A stretch of DNA of 64,000 nt from Flavobacterium jejuense (lineage in GTDB: Bacteria; Bacteroidota; Bacteroidia; Flavobacteriales; Flavobacteriaceae): NCBI RefSeq assembly GCF_006491595.2, contig NZ_VEVQ02000006.1, positions 62,001 through 126,000 on the forward strand, in the 5' to 3' direction. The first letter of the stretch is position 1, and each line of letters opens with the position of its first letter. Shown here piece by piece: positions 36,967-44,738 of this stretch. The notes below the pieces were generated by a model. That model worked only from the letters and a program-made list of their open reading frames with translations. It was not told where the DNA came from and made no database searches. A program made the translations under genes and the position numbers.

Positions 36967-37575
36967 TTGAACAATTCAAGTAAAAAGTTATTAACACCTG
37001 AGGAAGTTGAAACGAATCAAATTTTCTTTGAAAAATGTGCTTTAGAACATCGGGAACTTGCAACAAAATTAATCCTAGAATTAGTTGATTTTTTGAAGAT
37101 TGATATTACAAATGAATTACCTTATTTAGCATTTGTCAAATATTGGCAAAAAAACGGACAAAGTGGAAAAATGCGTGCTTGGAAGTTCTTTTTCCATGGT
37201 TTTCATTGTTGCTTTGAAAATGTTGAAACAGATCAATATATAGAAGTTCCAATTGTATTTGGATTAGAGTTTGGGGATTTAGATCCCTATTTCTTCACAC
37301 AGTATATAAAATCAAGTTCTGCATATTCACCACTTCCAGTAGAAATAAATAACTTCTACGAAGACGGTGTAACAATAATTGAGAAAATGCTTTCACTTGG
37401 AAAGTATGAGAAAATTAATTCAAACTGGCCAAATCATTATGGAATTGTAGTAAAAAATAGGCCTGACAAAGTTGAAGTGATTCTATTTACAGATCCATTA
37501 GAAAAACTAGAAAAAAAACTAGAAGTTGAAAAAAAAGCAAAGTTTAATCTTTGGAAGTTTTTGAAACTAAAATAA
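36967..37575 (+). CDS. DUF6896-like protein
   Basis: 202 residues from a TTG start. The central block WKFFFHGFHCCFENVETDQYI, then FGLEFGDLDPYFFTQYIKSS and FYEDGVTIIEKMLSLGKYEK fit the pattern I associate with DUF6896. Proteins of this kind are found next to polymorphic toxins and in accessory islands. There is no signal peptide. The family name is given from memory of the pattern and needs a profile search. REPIN A copy 3 begins eight bases after the stop. Confidence 0.5.
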   Translation: MNNSSKKLLTPEEVETNQIFFEKCALEHRELATKLILELVDFLKIDITNELPYLAFVKYWQKNGQSGKMRAWKFFFHGFHCCFENVETDQYIEVPIVFGLEFGDLDPYFFTQYIKSSSAYSPLPVEINNFYEDGVTIIEKMLSLGKYEKINSNWPNHYGIVVKNRPDKVEVILFTDPLEKLEKKLEVEKKAKFNLWKFLKLK

Positions 37576-37582
37576 AAAAAAA

Positions 37583-37800
37583 CCGATAGAGCGGATTTGT
37601 AATCCGTGCCCACAAACGTAGTCAAAAATCAACCACTTTAATGAATTTTTTTTAATGAAACATAAGAAGATTAAAAACGGAGAAACTTATTTATAAATGC
37701 AACGATTTTTTTAATTCTCTTATTACAGATTTACGATTTTAAGAATTAAATTTGTTTTGCATTATATAATGAGCACGGATTGCAAATTCTCGCTATTTGA
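37583..37800. repeat. REPIN-like element A, copy 3
   Basis: 218 bp, more diverged than the other copies. The left end CCGATAGAGCGGATTTG and the right end GCACGGATTGCAAATTCTC are recognisable, but the interior differs (TTAATGAAACATAAGAAG). It directly adjoins a folded region that looks like the remainder of an attC-like site. Confidence 0.8.
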
Positions 37801-37802
37801 TT

Positions 37803-37921
37803 AGTAGCAATGCCTGCTTTAGTTTATTTTTTAATCGGCAGTAATTATCTGAAAATAATTACTATTTTAGTGAACTAATAGCTAAAGGCACTGCTCTATC
37901 CACCACCTACCGTTGCCAGTA
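37803..37921 (+). other. attC-like site 6, left end replaced by a REPIN
   Basis: GCAATGCCTGCTTTAG near 37808 pairs with CTAAAGGCACTGC near 37890, with one A/C difference and a two-base bulge. A hairpin GTAATTAT/ATAATTAC lies inside. The right end is a junction CCG/TTGCCAGTAAT at 37912. The expected left core is absent because REPIN A copy 3 ends there. Confidence 0.4.
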
Positions 37922-37934
37922 ATTTGAGAAACCT

Positions 37935-38498
37935 ATGAGAAACCGAATAATAATTTCAATTTTATTTTTGAGTTTAAGTTGCAAAAGTCAATCTGAAACT
38001 GAAAATAATAATTTGGTTTTCCCTGAAAACATAGTTCTATCCGGCACTTTCTCTGAGCAAATTAAAGAACAGAAAAACGAGTTTTATAGAATATTTAGAA
38101 AAGATACAACGAGAATTAAAAGTTATTCTACCGAATTTATTTTAGACAAAATTGATAACAGCAAAGAGTATCAATATATTTTTGAATCTGAATATTGGCT
38201 TGCTTTTAATTACAAAAAAATGATTCCCGAATTAATAAAGCGGATAACAAATAATAGAGAAATCGGATTAATAAACACAGCGGATTTAATTATTTGGGAA
38301 CGAATTGAAAGTGGAGATTTGAAATTTTATGGTCACGGTGGAGTTGCTTTTGATGATTTATTTAAGATTTCTGGAAGAGCAAATCATTTATTGAAAAACA
38401 TCACTGGAGAAGATTTCGGAAATGTAATGATGAATACATCTCAAAAAGAACTGACTGAATTACAAAATAAGTGGATTGAATGGTTAAGTAAAATATAA
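37935..38498 (+). CDS. Hypothetical lipoprotein
   Basis: 187 residues. MRNRIIISILFLSLSCKS gives a signal peptide with lipobox LSLSC (lipidated cysteine 16). The rest is a soluble, partly helical domain ending in a Trp-rich helix (LQNKWIEWLSKI). No family was recognised. It starts 22 bases after the junction TTGCCAGTAAT, which is also the start of the SUFU cassette at 38764. Confidence 0.6.
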   Translation: MRNRIIISILFLSLSCKSQSETENNNLVFPENIVLSGTFSEQIKEQKNEFYRIFRKDTTRIKSYSTEFILDKIDNSKEYQYIFESEYWLAFNYKKMIPELIKRITNNREIGLINTADLIIWERIESGDLKFYGHGGVAFDDLFKISGRANHLLKNITGEDFGNVMMNTSQKELTELQNKWIEWLSKI

Positions 38499-38513
38499 AA
38501 ACACCCGATAGCG

Positions 38514-38733
38514 CGGATTTGTAATCCGTGCTCACAAACAAAGTCAAAAATAAAAGCACTCCAATGAGTGTTTTTTAATTGTTTATAATGAACAACAAAG
38601 GCATCAGGAAATGAGAAGTTTTATTTATAGATACAAGGATTTTTTTGTTTCTCTAGTAAATGATTTATTATTTTAATAATTAAATTTGTTTTGATTTATA
38701 TAATGAGCACGGATTGCAAATCCGCGCTATCGG
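38514..38733. repeat. REPIN-like element A, copy 4
   Basis: 220 bp, very close to copies 1 and 2. The left end is CCCGATAGCGCGGATTTG and the right end ATCCGCGCTATCGG. It is immediately followed by a truncated 32-base copy of the junction repeat (38732-38763) ending TATAAATAAG. Confidence 0.88.
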
Positions 38734-38793
38734 ATTTGTATGATTTTGTCATATATAAATAAGTTGCCAGTAATATTGAAAAACCGTATTCGA

Positions 38794-39510
38794 ATGAAAA
38801 TTATCAACTGTAAAACAATATTTCTGATTTTAATTTCAACTTTCGCTAATTCCCAAAATATCGAAAAAAAAATGAATAAAAATGTCCCAAATAGTGTTGA
38901 TATAATTGATAATCATTTAGACCAATTTTTTGATAAAGATGCCGACATCAAAGTGTTTGACGAAATAGAATCTGAAACAATTCATCGAGATATTTACTTC
39001 ATAAAAGCTACAGACGACAGACCATATCATATATTATTGAGTTGTGGAATGAGTGCTTTACCGATGACAATTCCAGAAGATATTGAATCATCAGAATATG
39101 TTGAGATTATGATTTTACTTCCAAAAGAGTGGAACTTGGAATATGAATCTTTCAGCGATGAAAAAAATTATTGGCCAATTAGAATTATGAAAGAAATAAT
39201 GATGTCGCCTCACGAGAATAATACTTGGTTTGGATATGGACACACTTTCGGACACGAAGAAGGCGAGGAATTTGCAGAAGGAATTGGATTTAATTCAATT
39301 ATGTTGGCCTATTCAATGGAATTGTCCGACGATTTTACTCAAATAGAATTAGAAAATGAAAAAAAGGTTGACATTTACACGCTAATTCCACTATACAAAG
39401 AAGAACTAGAATTTAAGAAAGAGAATGGGGCGAGTGCCTTACTTGAACGCTTCGATAAATTTGGAATAGAGGAAATTGTAAAAATCGGAAGAAAGAATGT
39501 GTGTAAATAA
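38794..39510 (+). CDS. Suppressor of fused (SUFU) domain protein (cassette gene)
   Basis: 238 residues from the ATG at 38794. An upstream in-frame ATG at 38740 lies in the junction repeat outside the unit. A possible short export signal (IFLILISTFANSQ) precedes a SUFU-like domain: FIKATDDRPYHILLSCGMSA, EYVEIMILLPKEWNLEYESF, WPIRIMKEIMMSPHENNTWF and GYGHTFGHEEGEEF. SUFU domains are common immunity proteins for polymorphic toxins. The unit starts TTGCCAGTA at 38764 and the downstream sequence TACTGGCAAC is its complement. Confidence 0.85.
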   Translation: MKIINCKTIFLILISTFANSQNIEKKMNKNVPNSVDIIDNHLDQFFDKDADIKVFDEIESETIHRDIYFIKATDDRPYHILLSCGMSALPMTIPEDIESSEYVEIMILLPKEWNLEYESFSDEKNYWPIRIMKEIMMSPHENNTWFGYGHTFGHEEGEEFAEGIGFNSIMLAYSMELSDDFTQIELENEKKVDIYTLIPLYKEELEFKKENGASALLERFDKFGIEEIVKIGRKNVCK

Positions 39511-39519
39511 AAAAAATAC

Positions 39520-39560
39520 TACTGGCAACAGCGGGTAATTCTTACTAAAAAACCCGCTAC
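39520..39560 (+). other. Left arm of attC-like site 7, cut by a REPIN
   Basis: TACTGGCAAC at 39520-39529 complements the first nine bases of the SUFU unit (TTGCCAGTA at 38764). After it AGCGGGT and ACCCGCT form a short hairpin, and REPIN B copy 3 starts within the second arm at 39553. No right arm remains. Confidence 0.45.
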
Positions 39561-39731
39561 GCAAGCATCTTGCTCGTGCCCACAAACAAAATCAAAACTG
39601 TCTCTTTCTAAAATAAGTTTACTTATTTATTCATAATCCTATTGGAGTTTTTATGCTTCTTTTGTAAATCAATTATTTTTATGTAATCTTTACAAGTAGA
39701 AATGGGTAGGAGGAAGATGCTTGCGATAGCG
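39553..39731. repeat. REPIN-like element B, copy 3
   Basis: About 179 bp. The left end is CCCGCTACGCAAGCATCTTG with CTCGTGCCC and the right end AGGAGGAAGATGCTTGCGATAGCG, so the terminal inverted repeat CGCTA-CGCAAGCATCTT is well preserved. Confidence 0.85.
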
Positions 39732-39768
39732 GTGACTTGTAAACTTATTTATATAAAAATTAAAAATC

Positions 39769-40521
39769 ATGAAATACCTGTTTTTTGTCATAATTGTAAG
39801 CTTTTTATTTCAGTCATCGAATAGAATAAACGACATGGTTTCAAATAAACTTCCAACCTATGAAGAAGCTATGAAGTTTAAGTTTGGTAGTAAAACAGAA
39901 TACGAAGTTTATGAGAAAAAAGGGAAAGGTTATTATAGAAGTTTTAATCATAAAATGACTAAAGGACCTAAAATAAAATTAAAGATTGCTATTAATACTG
40001 ACAATTATAGAGACTTTCCAGGAAGACAACAAAATGTTAAATTAGAAAATGGATATCTAGCAGGTTTTGATGGAGGAGAATTTGGAGGGTCACTTTATTG
40101 GTTTGGTAATAATGGAATTGATAATTACAAAATTTGTAATGGAAGAATAAAAGACATTATTTTAAATGAGGATACCATTTTTGTAATGGAAGGTTTGTCT
40201 CATTTAGGTTCAAATAATGGAAAAATATTAGAGTTGGAATTAAATAATGGGAAATGGGTTTCAAAAGAATTTTTGAATTTAAAACAAGTTCCTTATGCTG
40301 CAAAATTAAATTCAAAAAATGAACTAATAGTGTTGACTTCAAAACAATTATTAAAAATAGGACTCGATAAAAAAATGACAGAGTTAATTTCTGATGGTTT
40401 TTGGTCTAGTCTTTATCCAAATTCGAGTATCATACTAAATGATGTTGTTTTTTTTGGAATGAGAAATGGACTATTAAAAATGGATTTAAACACTGATAAA
40501 GCGGAATGGTTAACTGAATAA
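39769..40521 (+). CDS. Hypothetical exported protein, beta-propeller-like
   Basis: 250 residues with a signal peptide (KYLFFVIIVSFLFQSS). The soluble part repeats short beta-strand motifs, such as ENGYLAGFDGGEFGGSLYWF, NGKILELELNNGKWVSKEFL and LLKIGLDKKMTELISDG, reminiscent of a small propeller. No family was recognised. It lies between two REPIN B elements. Confidence 0.55.
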   Translation: MKYLFFVIIVSFLFQSSNRINDMVSNKLPTYEEAMKFKFGSKTEYEVYEKKGKGYYRSFNHKMTKGPKIKLKIAINTDNYRDFPGRQQNVKLENGYLAGFDGGEFGGSLYWFGNNGIDNYKICNGRIKDIILNEDTIFVMEGLSHLGSNNGKILELELNNGKWVSKEFLNLKQVPYAAKLNSKNELIVLTSKQLLKIGLDKKMTELISDGFWSSLYPNSSIILNDVVFFGMRNGLLKMDLNTDKAEWLTE

Positions 40522-40530
40522 AATTTCATC

Positions 40531-40640
40531 CCCGCTACGCAAGCATCTTGCTCGTGCTCACAAACAAAGTCAAAACTGTCTCTTCCTAAAATAAGTTTAC
40601 CTATTACTACTTAATCCTAATATAGATTTACAACTCATTC
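40531..40640. repeat. REPIN-like element B, left part (copy 4)
   Basis: It begins CCCGCTACGCAAGCATCTTG with CTCGTGCTC ten bases after the preceding stop and follows element B to about CTACTTAATCCTAATATAG, then diverges. The right terminal repeat is missing. Confidence 0.75.
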
Positions 40641-40761
40641 TTATTTGCATATCCTTTTGTAATAAAAAATTATGATTATTTTGTGATTTTAGGTGCGAAT
40701 ATTTTTTCTTTTTGGCTTGATTGTTGTTTTTCCTGAACTATAACGTTAAATATTTAAACAA

Positions 40762-41442
40762 ATGAGTAAAGGAATCAACTTAAGAATGGAAGAGTACGTG
40801 CCAGCAGGTACTTTTTTAAAAGCAAGTTTTGTACGCGATAGAGTAGAACTTGCTACGCGTTTTAGTGAATTTTCAACTGAGTATTTGAATGCTTTTGAAC
40901 TACAGTTGACTAAAGTTTCTGATTTAGAACAAACCTTAGTTTTAACAGAAGAGCAAAAAGGTATTACAGCCAGTTTGTATCGTGCCTCGGATGCTTTGAA
41001 CAAAGAGTTGAATTTCTTGTCTTTTTATTTTGAACGTGCGACTTTAGATCCAACAATTATTTCGGCAGTAAAAAGAGATTTAAATGTAAAAAATATTGAA
41101 GGAGCCATCTTAAAAATGAAAGGCATAATTCAATATGTGATAAGTAAAAAAGCCTTGTTAGAAGAAAAAGGAATGAGTGCTACTTTTCCAGATGAGCTGA
41201 ACGCAGTACAAGCAGATTTGAAATTGAAAAATGAATTACAAAATGAGGTGATGAATGATAAAAAGCAATTGCATAAGGATAACAAAGAGGAGTATGATGC
41301 GCTTTATACTTTTATAAGTGTAATTGCCAAAGCGGGTAAAATCATGTATAATGGTTTGAGTAAAAAAGATGAGTACACTGTTACCAAAATAACTTCTAGA
41401 ATGCGAAGAAGTAAAGGGAATAGAACAAAAGATAAGGAATAG
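40762..41442 (+). CDS. Hypothetical helical cytoplasmic protein
   Basis: 226 residues, largely alpha-helical with heptad-like stretches (such as SEFSTEYLNAFELQLTKVSD and NELQNEVMNDKKQLHKDNKE) and a basic tail. No signal peptide or known motif. Its codon usage and base composition are closer to core genes than to the cassette genes before it, and it has its own terminator. Similar hypothetical proteins are seen in Bacteroidota, but I cannot name the family. Confidence 0.65.
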   Translation: MSKGINLRMEEYVPAGTFLKASFVRDRVELATRFSEFSTEYLNAFELQLTKVSDLEQTLVLTEEQKGITASLYRASDALNKELNFLSFYFERATLDPTIISAVKRDLNVKNIEGAILKMKGIIQYVISKKALLEEKGMSATFPDELNAVQADLKLKNELQNEVMNDKKQLHKDNKEEYDALYTFISVIAKAGKIMYNGLSKKDEYTVTKITSRMRRSKGNRTKDKE

Positions 41443-41452
41443 AATTAAAGAA

Positions 41453-41477
41453 GAGGGCTTTTAAAGCCCTTTTTAAA
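41453..41477 (+). terminator. Terminator after the helical hypothetical gene
   Basis: GAGGGCTTTTAAAGCCCTTTTT forms a compact GGGCT/AGCCC stem with an AT-rich loop and T-tail, 11 bases after the stop. Confidence 0.75.
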
Positions 41478-41746
41478 TGATGGTGTTTTTTTATTGTTTT
41501 GTAAAGTATTATTGGAAAGGTTGCTCTAAAAAATAAATTTCTACTGTACTATTTAAATTAAAGATTCTTTCTATTTTAGTGTAAAGTCACCTATCTGAAG
41601 CTTCGGACTCGTTTTTTGTGGTTACGGTATTAAAAATAAAGTTGTTTTAGTTATTTTTAGTATACTTGTTTTTGAATTAGATTGCTTTCTAAAGGTTATA
41701 ATTAATTGGAAAACAGGTGATTTTACATTTTAAAAAATACAAATCA
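41478..41746 (+). other. Intergenic region, nothing identified
   Basis: About 270 AT-rich bases with no credible gene. CTGAAGCTTCGGACTCG near 41597 is the only GC-richer patch and forms at most a weak stem. No REPIN or attC-like arms were seen. Confidence 0.4.
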
Positions 41747-42175
41747 ATGAATAAGTTATTCTTATTATTAGTGTTTTTAATGATTTCTTTAAGTGGATTT
41801 TGCGATACGCTTGACTATTGGCATGTATATGTCAATCATAAACTTATTGCAAAATTTAATGAAGGTTCACAGGACTTGATAATTAAGATTAAAAAATCGA
41901 AAATTAAAAGTACTGATAGCATCATTGTGAGATATGGAACGGACCATCCTTGCTCAGATTGTTATTATGCATTGGTTGTTTCTGCCGACTTTAAACGTAA
42001 AGAACCAGGAGCAATAACAAAAGGAAATTTTGGCAAATTAACTATTGCATTAAAAGAATTAATAGACATTCAAAAGACTGATGGGACTACTAGATTTTAC
42101 TTTAACTATTGTGAAAGGAGAAAGGCTGTTTGTAATAAAAATGGAAGGTTATTGTTTATACTTTCAATAATATGA
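41747..42175 (+). CDS. Small exported protein
   Basis: 142 residues from the ATG at 41747, where a signal peptide begins (NKLFLLLVFLMISLSGFC). The mature part has an early YWHVYVNHKLIAKFN strand pattern, paired cysteines (HPCSDCYYALVV, then NYCERRKAVC) and a beta-rich look. An in-frame ATG at 41717 would bury the signal peptide. No family was recognised. Confidence 0.6.
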   Translation: MNKLFLLLVFLMISLSGFCDTLDYWHVYVNHKLIAKFNEGSQDLIIKIKKSKIKSTDSIIVRYGTDHPCSDCYYALVVSADFKRKEPGAITKGNFGKLTIALKELIDIQKTDGTTRFYFNYCERRKAVCNKNGRLLFILSII

Positions 42176-42204
42176 AATGTGATTATCAATGTGTAACTCT
42201 TATA

Positions 42205-42330
42205 TGTCTCGTCCTAATAAGTTTACCTATTTATCCTTAATCCTACTATAGCTTTACAACTCATTTTGTAAAGCTATAGTTTTATATTTACAAATAGAAA
42301 CGGTATCTCGTCCTAAAATAAGTTTACATA
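42205..42330. repeat. Element B-derived repeat with strong hairpin (copy 5)
   Basis: It contains the element B interior (AATAAGTTTACCTATTTATC, then ATTTACAAATAGAAACGG) but not its terminal hairpins. CTATAGCTTTACAA at 42246-42259 and TTGTAAAGCTATAG at 42266-42279 form a perfect 14-bp stem followed by TTTTA. It lies between convergent genes and could terminate either. A diverged relative is at 46626-46740. Confidence 0.7.
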
Positions 42331-42364
42331 AACTAATAACTACTTTCCCATTTATCTTTGTAAA

Positions 42365-42469
42365 TCAAACATTAATTGAGATTTTGTGGTTAGGTGTTAT
42401 TTTTTTGATTAGTAAATAAGATATTGCTAGAGCTATTCCAGTGAGGGAAACTAAAATAAACTTTTTCAG
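42365..42469 (-). pseudogene. Truncated copy of a small membrane protein gene
   Basis: On the minus strand, starting two bases after the gwsS stop, a 34-codon frame reads LKKFILVSLTGIALAISYLL then IKKITPNHKISINV. It is paralogous to the C-terminus of the protein at 46385-46558 (FLAGITLAISYLLIKK). There is no ATG, so it is probably a 3' fragment left by the duplication that gave the 93-bp direct repeats at 42357-42449 and 46352-46444. Confidence 0.55.
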
Positions 42470-42471
42470 AA

Positions 42472-43563
42472 TTATTTTTTAACCAAATCCTGCATAACAT
42501 AGTGTTTTATAGCTTTTTGTTTTAGTGGATTTACGCTCCATTCTTCCCATTTATTTGTATAAGGATTGTACCCGCATTTTAAAGGTTTAGAATATTGATT
42601 TTCAGGTTCTTCAATGTAAGCGCGACAATCTGTGCAAATGTGTCTAAACTCACAATCTTTACAAACTTCAATTTGGTCTTTCGTAATGTTCCAATACTTT
42701 TTAAATTCTTTATGATTTAAAGCTACCTCTAATGTTGTGTCTTTTATATTACCAAAGCTTTGAGACATAGATGGGCAATTTTTAATATTACCGTTTTTAT
42801 CTATAGAAAGTTTACGATTTAAACAAGTATTGTGATTTTGTGATTCTGTAAAAGATTCAATTAAAACATTAAAATAATTATGATGTACAATGCCACAATG
42901 AGACTCGTCATTTATTTCTTGTTTTACAGCTACAATTATTCCGAAACCAAAATTTTCTTCTTGAACTATTTGATTTTTAGAATAAGAATGTAGGGTAACA
43001 CTTTTTATTTTTTTATTTTCAGAAACCCATTCTTTTAATCTCTCTAATGGAATAGTTTTGTTGTATTTGACAATTATTTCAATAGATTTAATAAAAGATT
43101 CATTAACAATTTTAATTATATCATTTAGGTAATTTAGTTCAATTCCGTCATAAAAACGAAATTGAATATGTCTACAATTTGTTGGTATAAGATATTCATC
43201 TATAATTTTTTGAAAATTATGATTTGAATTTTTATCATAATCTATGATTGCATTAGAAATAGTTGATGGATAATCAAAATCCATAGATAGGCTAGGAAAT
43301 AATTTTGATTCTTTTAAATTACATTCAAAAATAAATTCATTTTCAATAAGTAAATCCATATATTCGTTAAGGATATGAATACTATCTTCAGTAATTTGTT
43401 TTTTTATTTTTTCTAAATCTATTAAGTTTTTGTCATCAAAGAAATCTATTAAACTTAAAGGAATTAATTGAAATTTGTTGCGTTGTAAATCACAAATTGT
43501 AGCTCTACTGGCTCCTTTTACTATAATACAATTAGCAAAAAGTTTAAAATACGTTTTATTCAT
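42472..43563 (-). CDS. gwsS: Grasp-with-spasm system SPASM-domain peptide maturase
   Basis: 363 residues. The C-terminal third carries SPASM-type cysteines: NTCLNRKLSIDKNGNIKNCP, then VCKDCEFRHICTDCRAY and a last cysteine in LKCGYNPY. The radical-SAM CxxxCxxC motif is absent from the N-terminal half, as is characteristic of the GwsS family. It is expected to act with the ATP-grasp enzyme GwsG on a ribosomal precursor peptide. It overlaps the small gene at 43556-43789 by eight bases. Confidence 0.85.
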   Translation of the reverse strand: MNKTYFKLFANCIIVKGASRATICDLQRNKFQLIPLSLIDFFDDKNLIDLEKIKKQITEDSIHILNEYMDLLIENEFIFECNLKESKLFPSLSMDFDYPSTISNAIIDYDKNSNHNFQKIIDEYLIPTNCRHIQFRFYDGIELNYLNDIIKIVNESFIKSIEIIVKYNKTIPLERLKEWVSENKKIKSVTLHSYSKNQIVQEENFGFGIIVAVKQEINDESHCGIVHHNYFNVLIESFTESQNHNTCLNRKLSIDKNGNIKNCPSMSQSFGNIKDTTLEVALNHKEFKKYWNITKDQIEVCKDCEFRHICTDCRAYIEEPENQYSKPLKCGYNPYTNKWEEWSVNPLKQKAIKHYVMQDLVKK

Positions 43564-43789
43564 TTAGCTTTGAAAAATCTATTATCTTAGAAATTGGTTT
43601 GTAAAAATATGTCGACTTATATGATTTAGTATTGAAATGACCATAATTTAAATCTTTTTCAATTTTCTCATGATTTAAGTTTTTTTCATAAATTTCCATT
43701 TCCCATAGTTGAGCAATAAAAGGAAATTTATCCGAGTCTTTTTTTAAAATTTCACTGATCTTTTTTTTTAATATCTCATTATTCTCCAT
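43556..43789 (-). CDS. Small protein in the grasp-with-spasm operon
   Basis: 77 residues, charged and soluble (ENNEILKKKISEILKKDSDK, then FPFIAQLWEMEIYEKNLN). It overlaps gwsG by 11 bases upstream and gwsS by eight bases downstream, so it is translationally coupled to both maturases. No domain was recognised. A peptide-binding or accessory role is only a guess from position. Confidence 0.7.
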   Translation of the reverse strand: MENNEILKKKISEILKKDSDKFPFIAQLWEMEIYEKNLNHEKIEKDLNYGHFNTKSYKSTYFYKPISKIIDFSKLNE

Positions 43790-44738
43790 TTGTAAGTGTT
43801 TCTGCTATTAATCTTTCAATATTATGATTACAATTTCTACTTAACCATTGAAATTGTCCTATAGGATTAACTTCTAAAAAAACATATTCATCATTTACAG
43901 AATATATTAAATCAAAAGACCCACAATTCAAACCTAACAACTTCATTAATTTTATTAATTTTTTTTCAATACTTTTTGGCAACAAAAAAGGAACTATTCT
44001 ATTAGGTCTTTCTCGGTCATAGTTTCTGTAATCAATTTTAGTTTTTTCATTTTGTTGACTGAAAATTGCCATTGATTTAAAAGTTTCATTTAAATAGAAA
44101 CTTCTAATTTCAAATTTTTTTTCTGTATATTTTTGAAATAAGGAAGCTTGGAATCTATCAGAAGTATACTTTTTTAAAATATTTGAAGTAATAAGTTTAC
44201 TTGAAGTAAAAAAATGTAAATCTTTACCATTAACAATATGTTTTGAAAAAGGATTCTCAATAGGTTTTGTAATAACTATTTTATGAACGGTTACGAATTT
44301 TTTTAAATCAGCAAGACTTGTCGTTATTAATGTTTCAGGGAATTTCAAATTAATTAATTTGCAAAGCTCTAATTGATGTAATTTACCAATATTATTATCA
44401 CTAAATTTATTAATTTGTGGTTTGTTTAATTTTAAATTTAAGAAATCAACAATAGGTTTAGAGTTGTTTTCATCAATGCTTTCTGATATAAAAGAATTGG
44501 TGTTTGGTATATTCAAAAACACCTCTTCTGTACCAAAAACTATCAGTAGAATTGAAACACTTATCATTTAATTTCAAGTTAAATTTTGTATTTGATAATT
44601 CAATTTTAACTTCATTAATTTCATAGAAATCAAATATCTGCTCAATTAAAATTTTAGGCTTTAAATATTTAATCCATTGAATTACTTCATCGGTACTTCT
44701 ATCATTACTTTCAGATTGTATTACAATTTTTTTATCAT
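43779..44738 (-). pseudogene. gwsG: Grasp-with-spasm ATP-grasp peptide ligase, interrupted by two homopolymer frameshifts
   Basis: Most of the protein is intact (LKFPETLITTSLADLKKF, ITKPIENPFSKHIVNGK, DRFQASLFQKY and the C-terminal FLEVNPIGQFQWLSRN of ATP-grasp maturases). It is split over two frames. An ATG at 44738 overlaps the upstream stop by four bases, but its frame closes after M-I-K-K-L. One extra base in the seven-base run at 44727-44733 gives MIKKIVIQSES and continues to SFWYRRGVF. A second single-base indel in the run at 44515-44519 is then needed to continue as LNIPNTNSF. Either the gene is dead or phase-variable, or the assembly has homopolymer errors. Confidence 0.8.

Noticed and set aside
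42472..43563. gwsS as a radical SAM enzyme
   Set aside because: SPASM cysteines are present but no CxxxCxxC motif is found in the N-terminal half, so radical chemistry should not be assumed.
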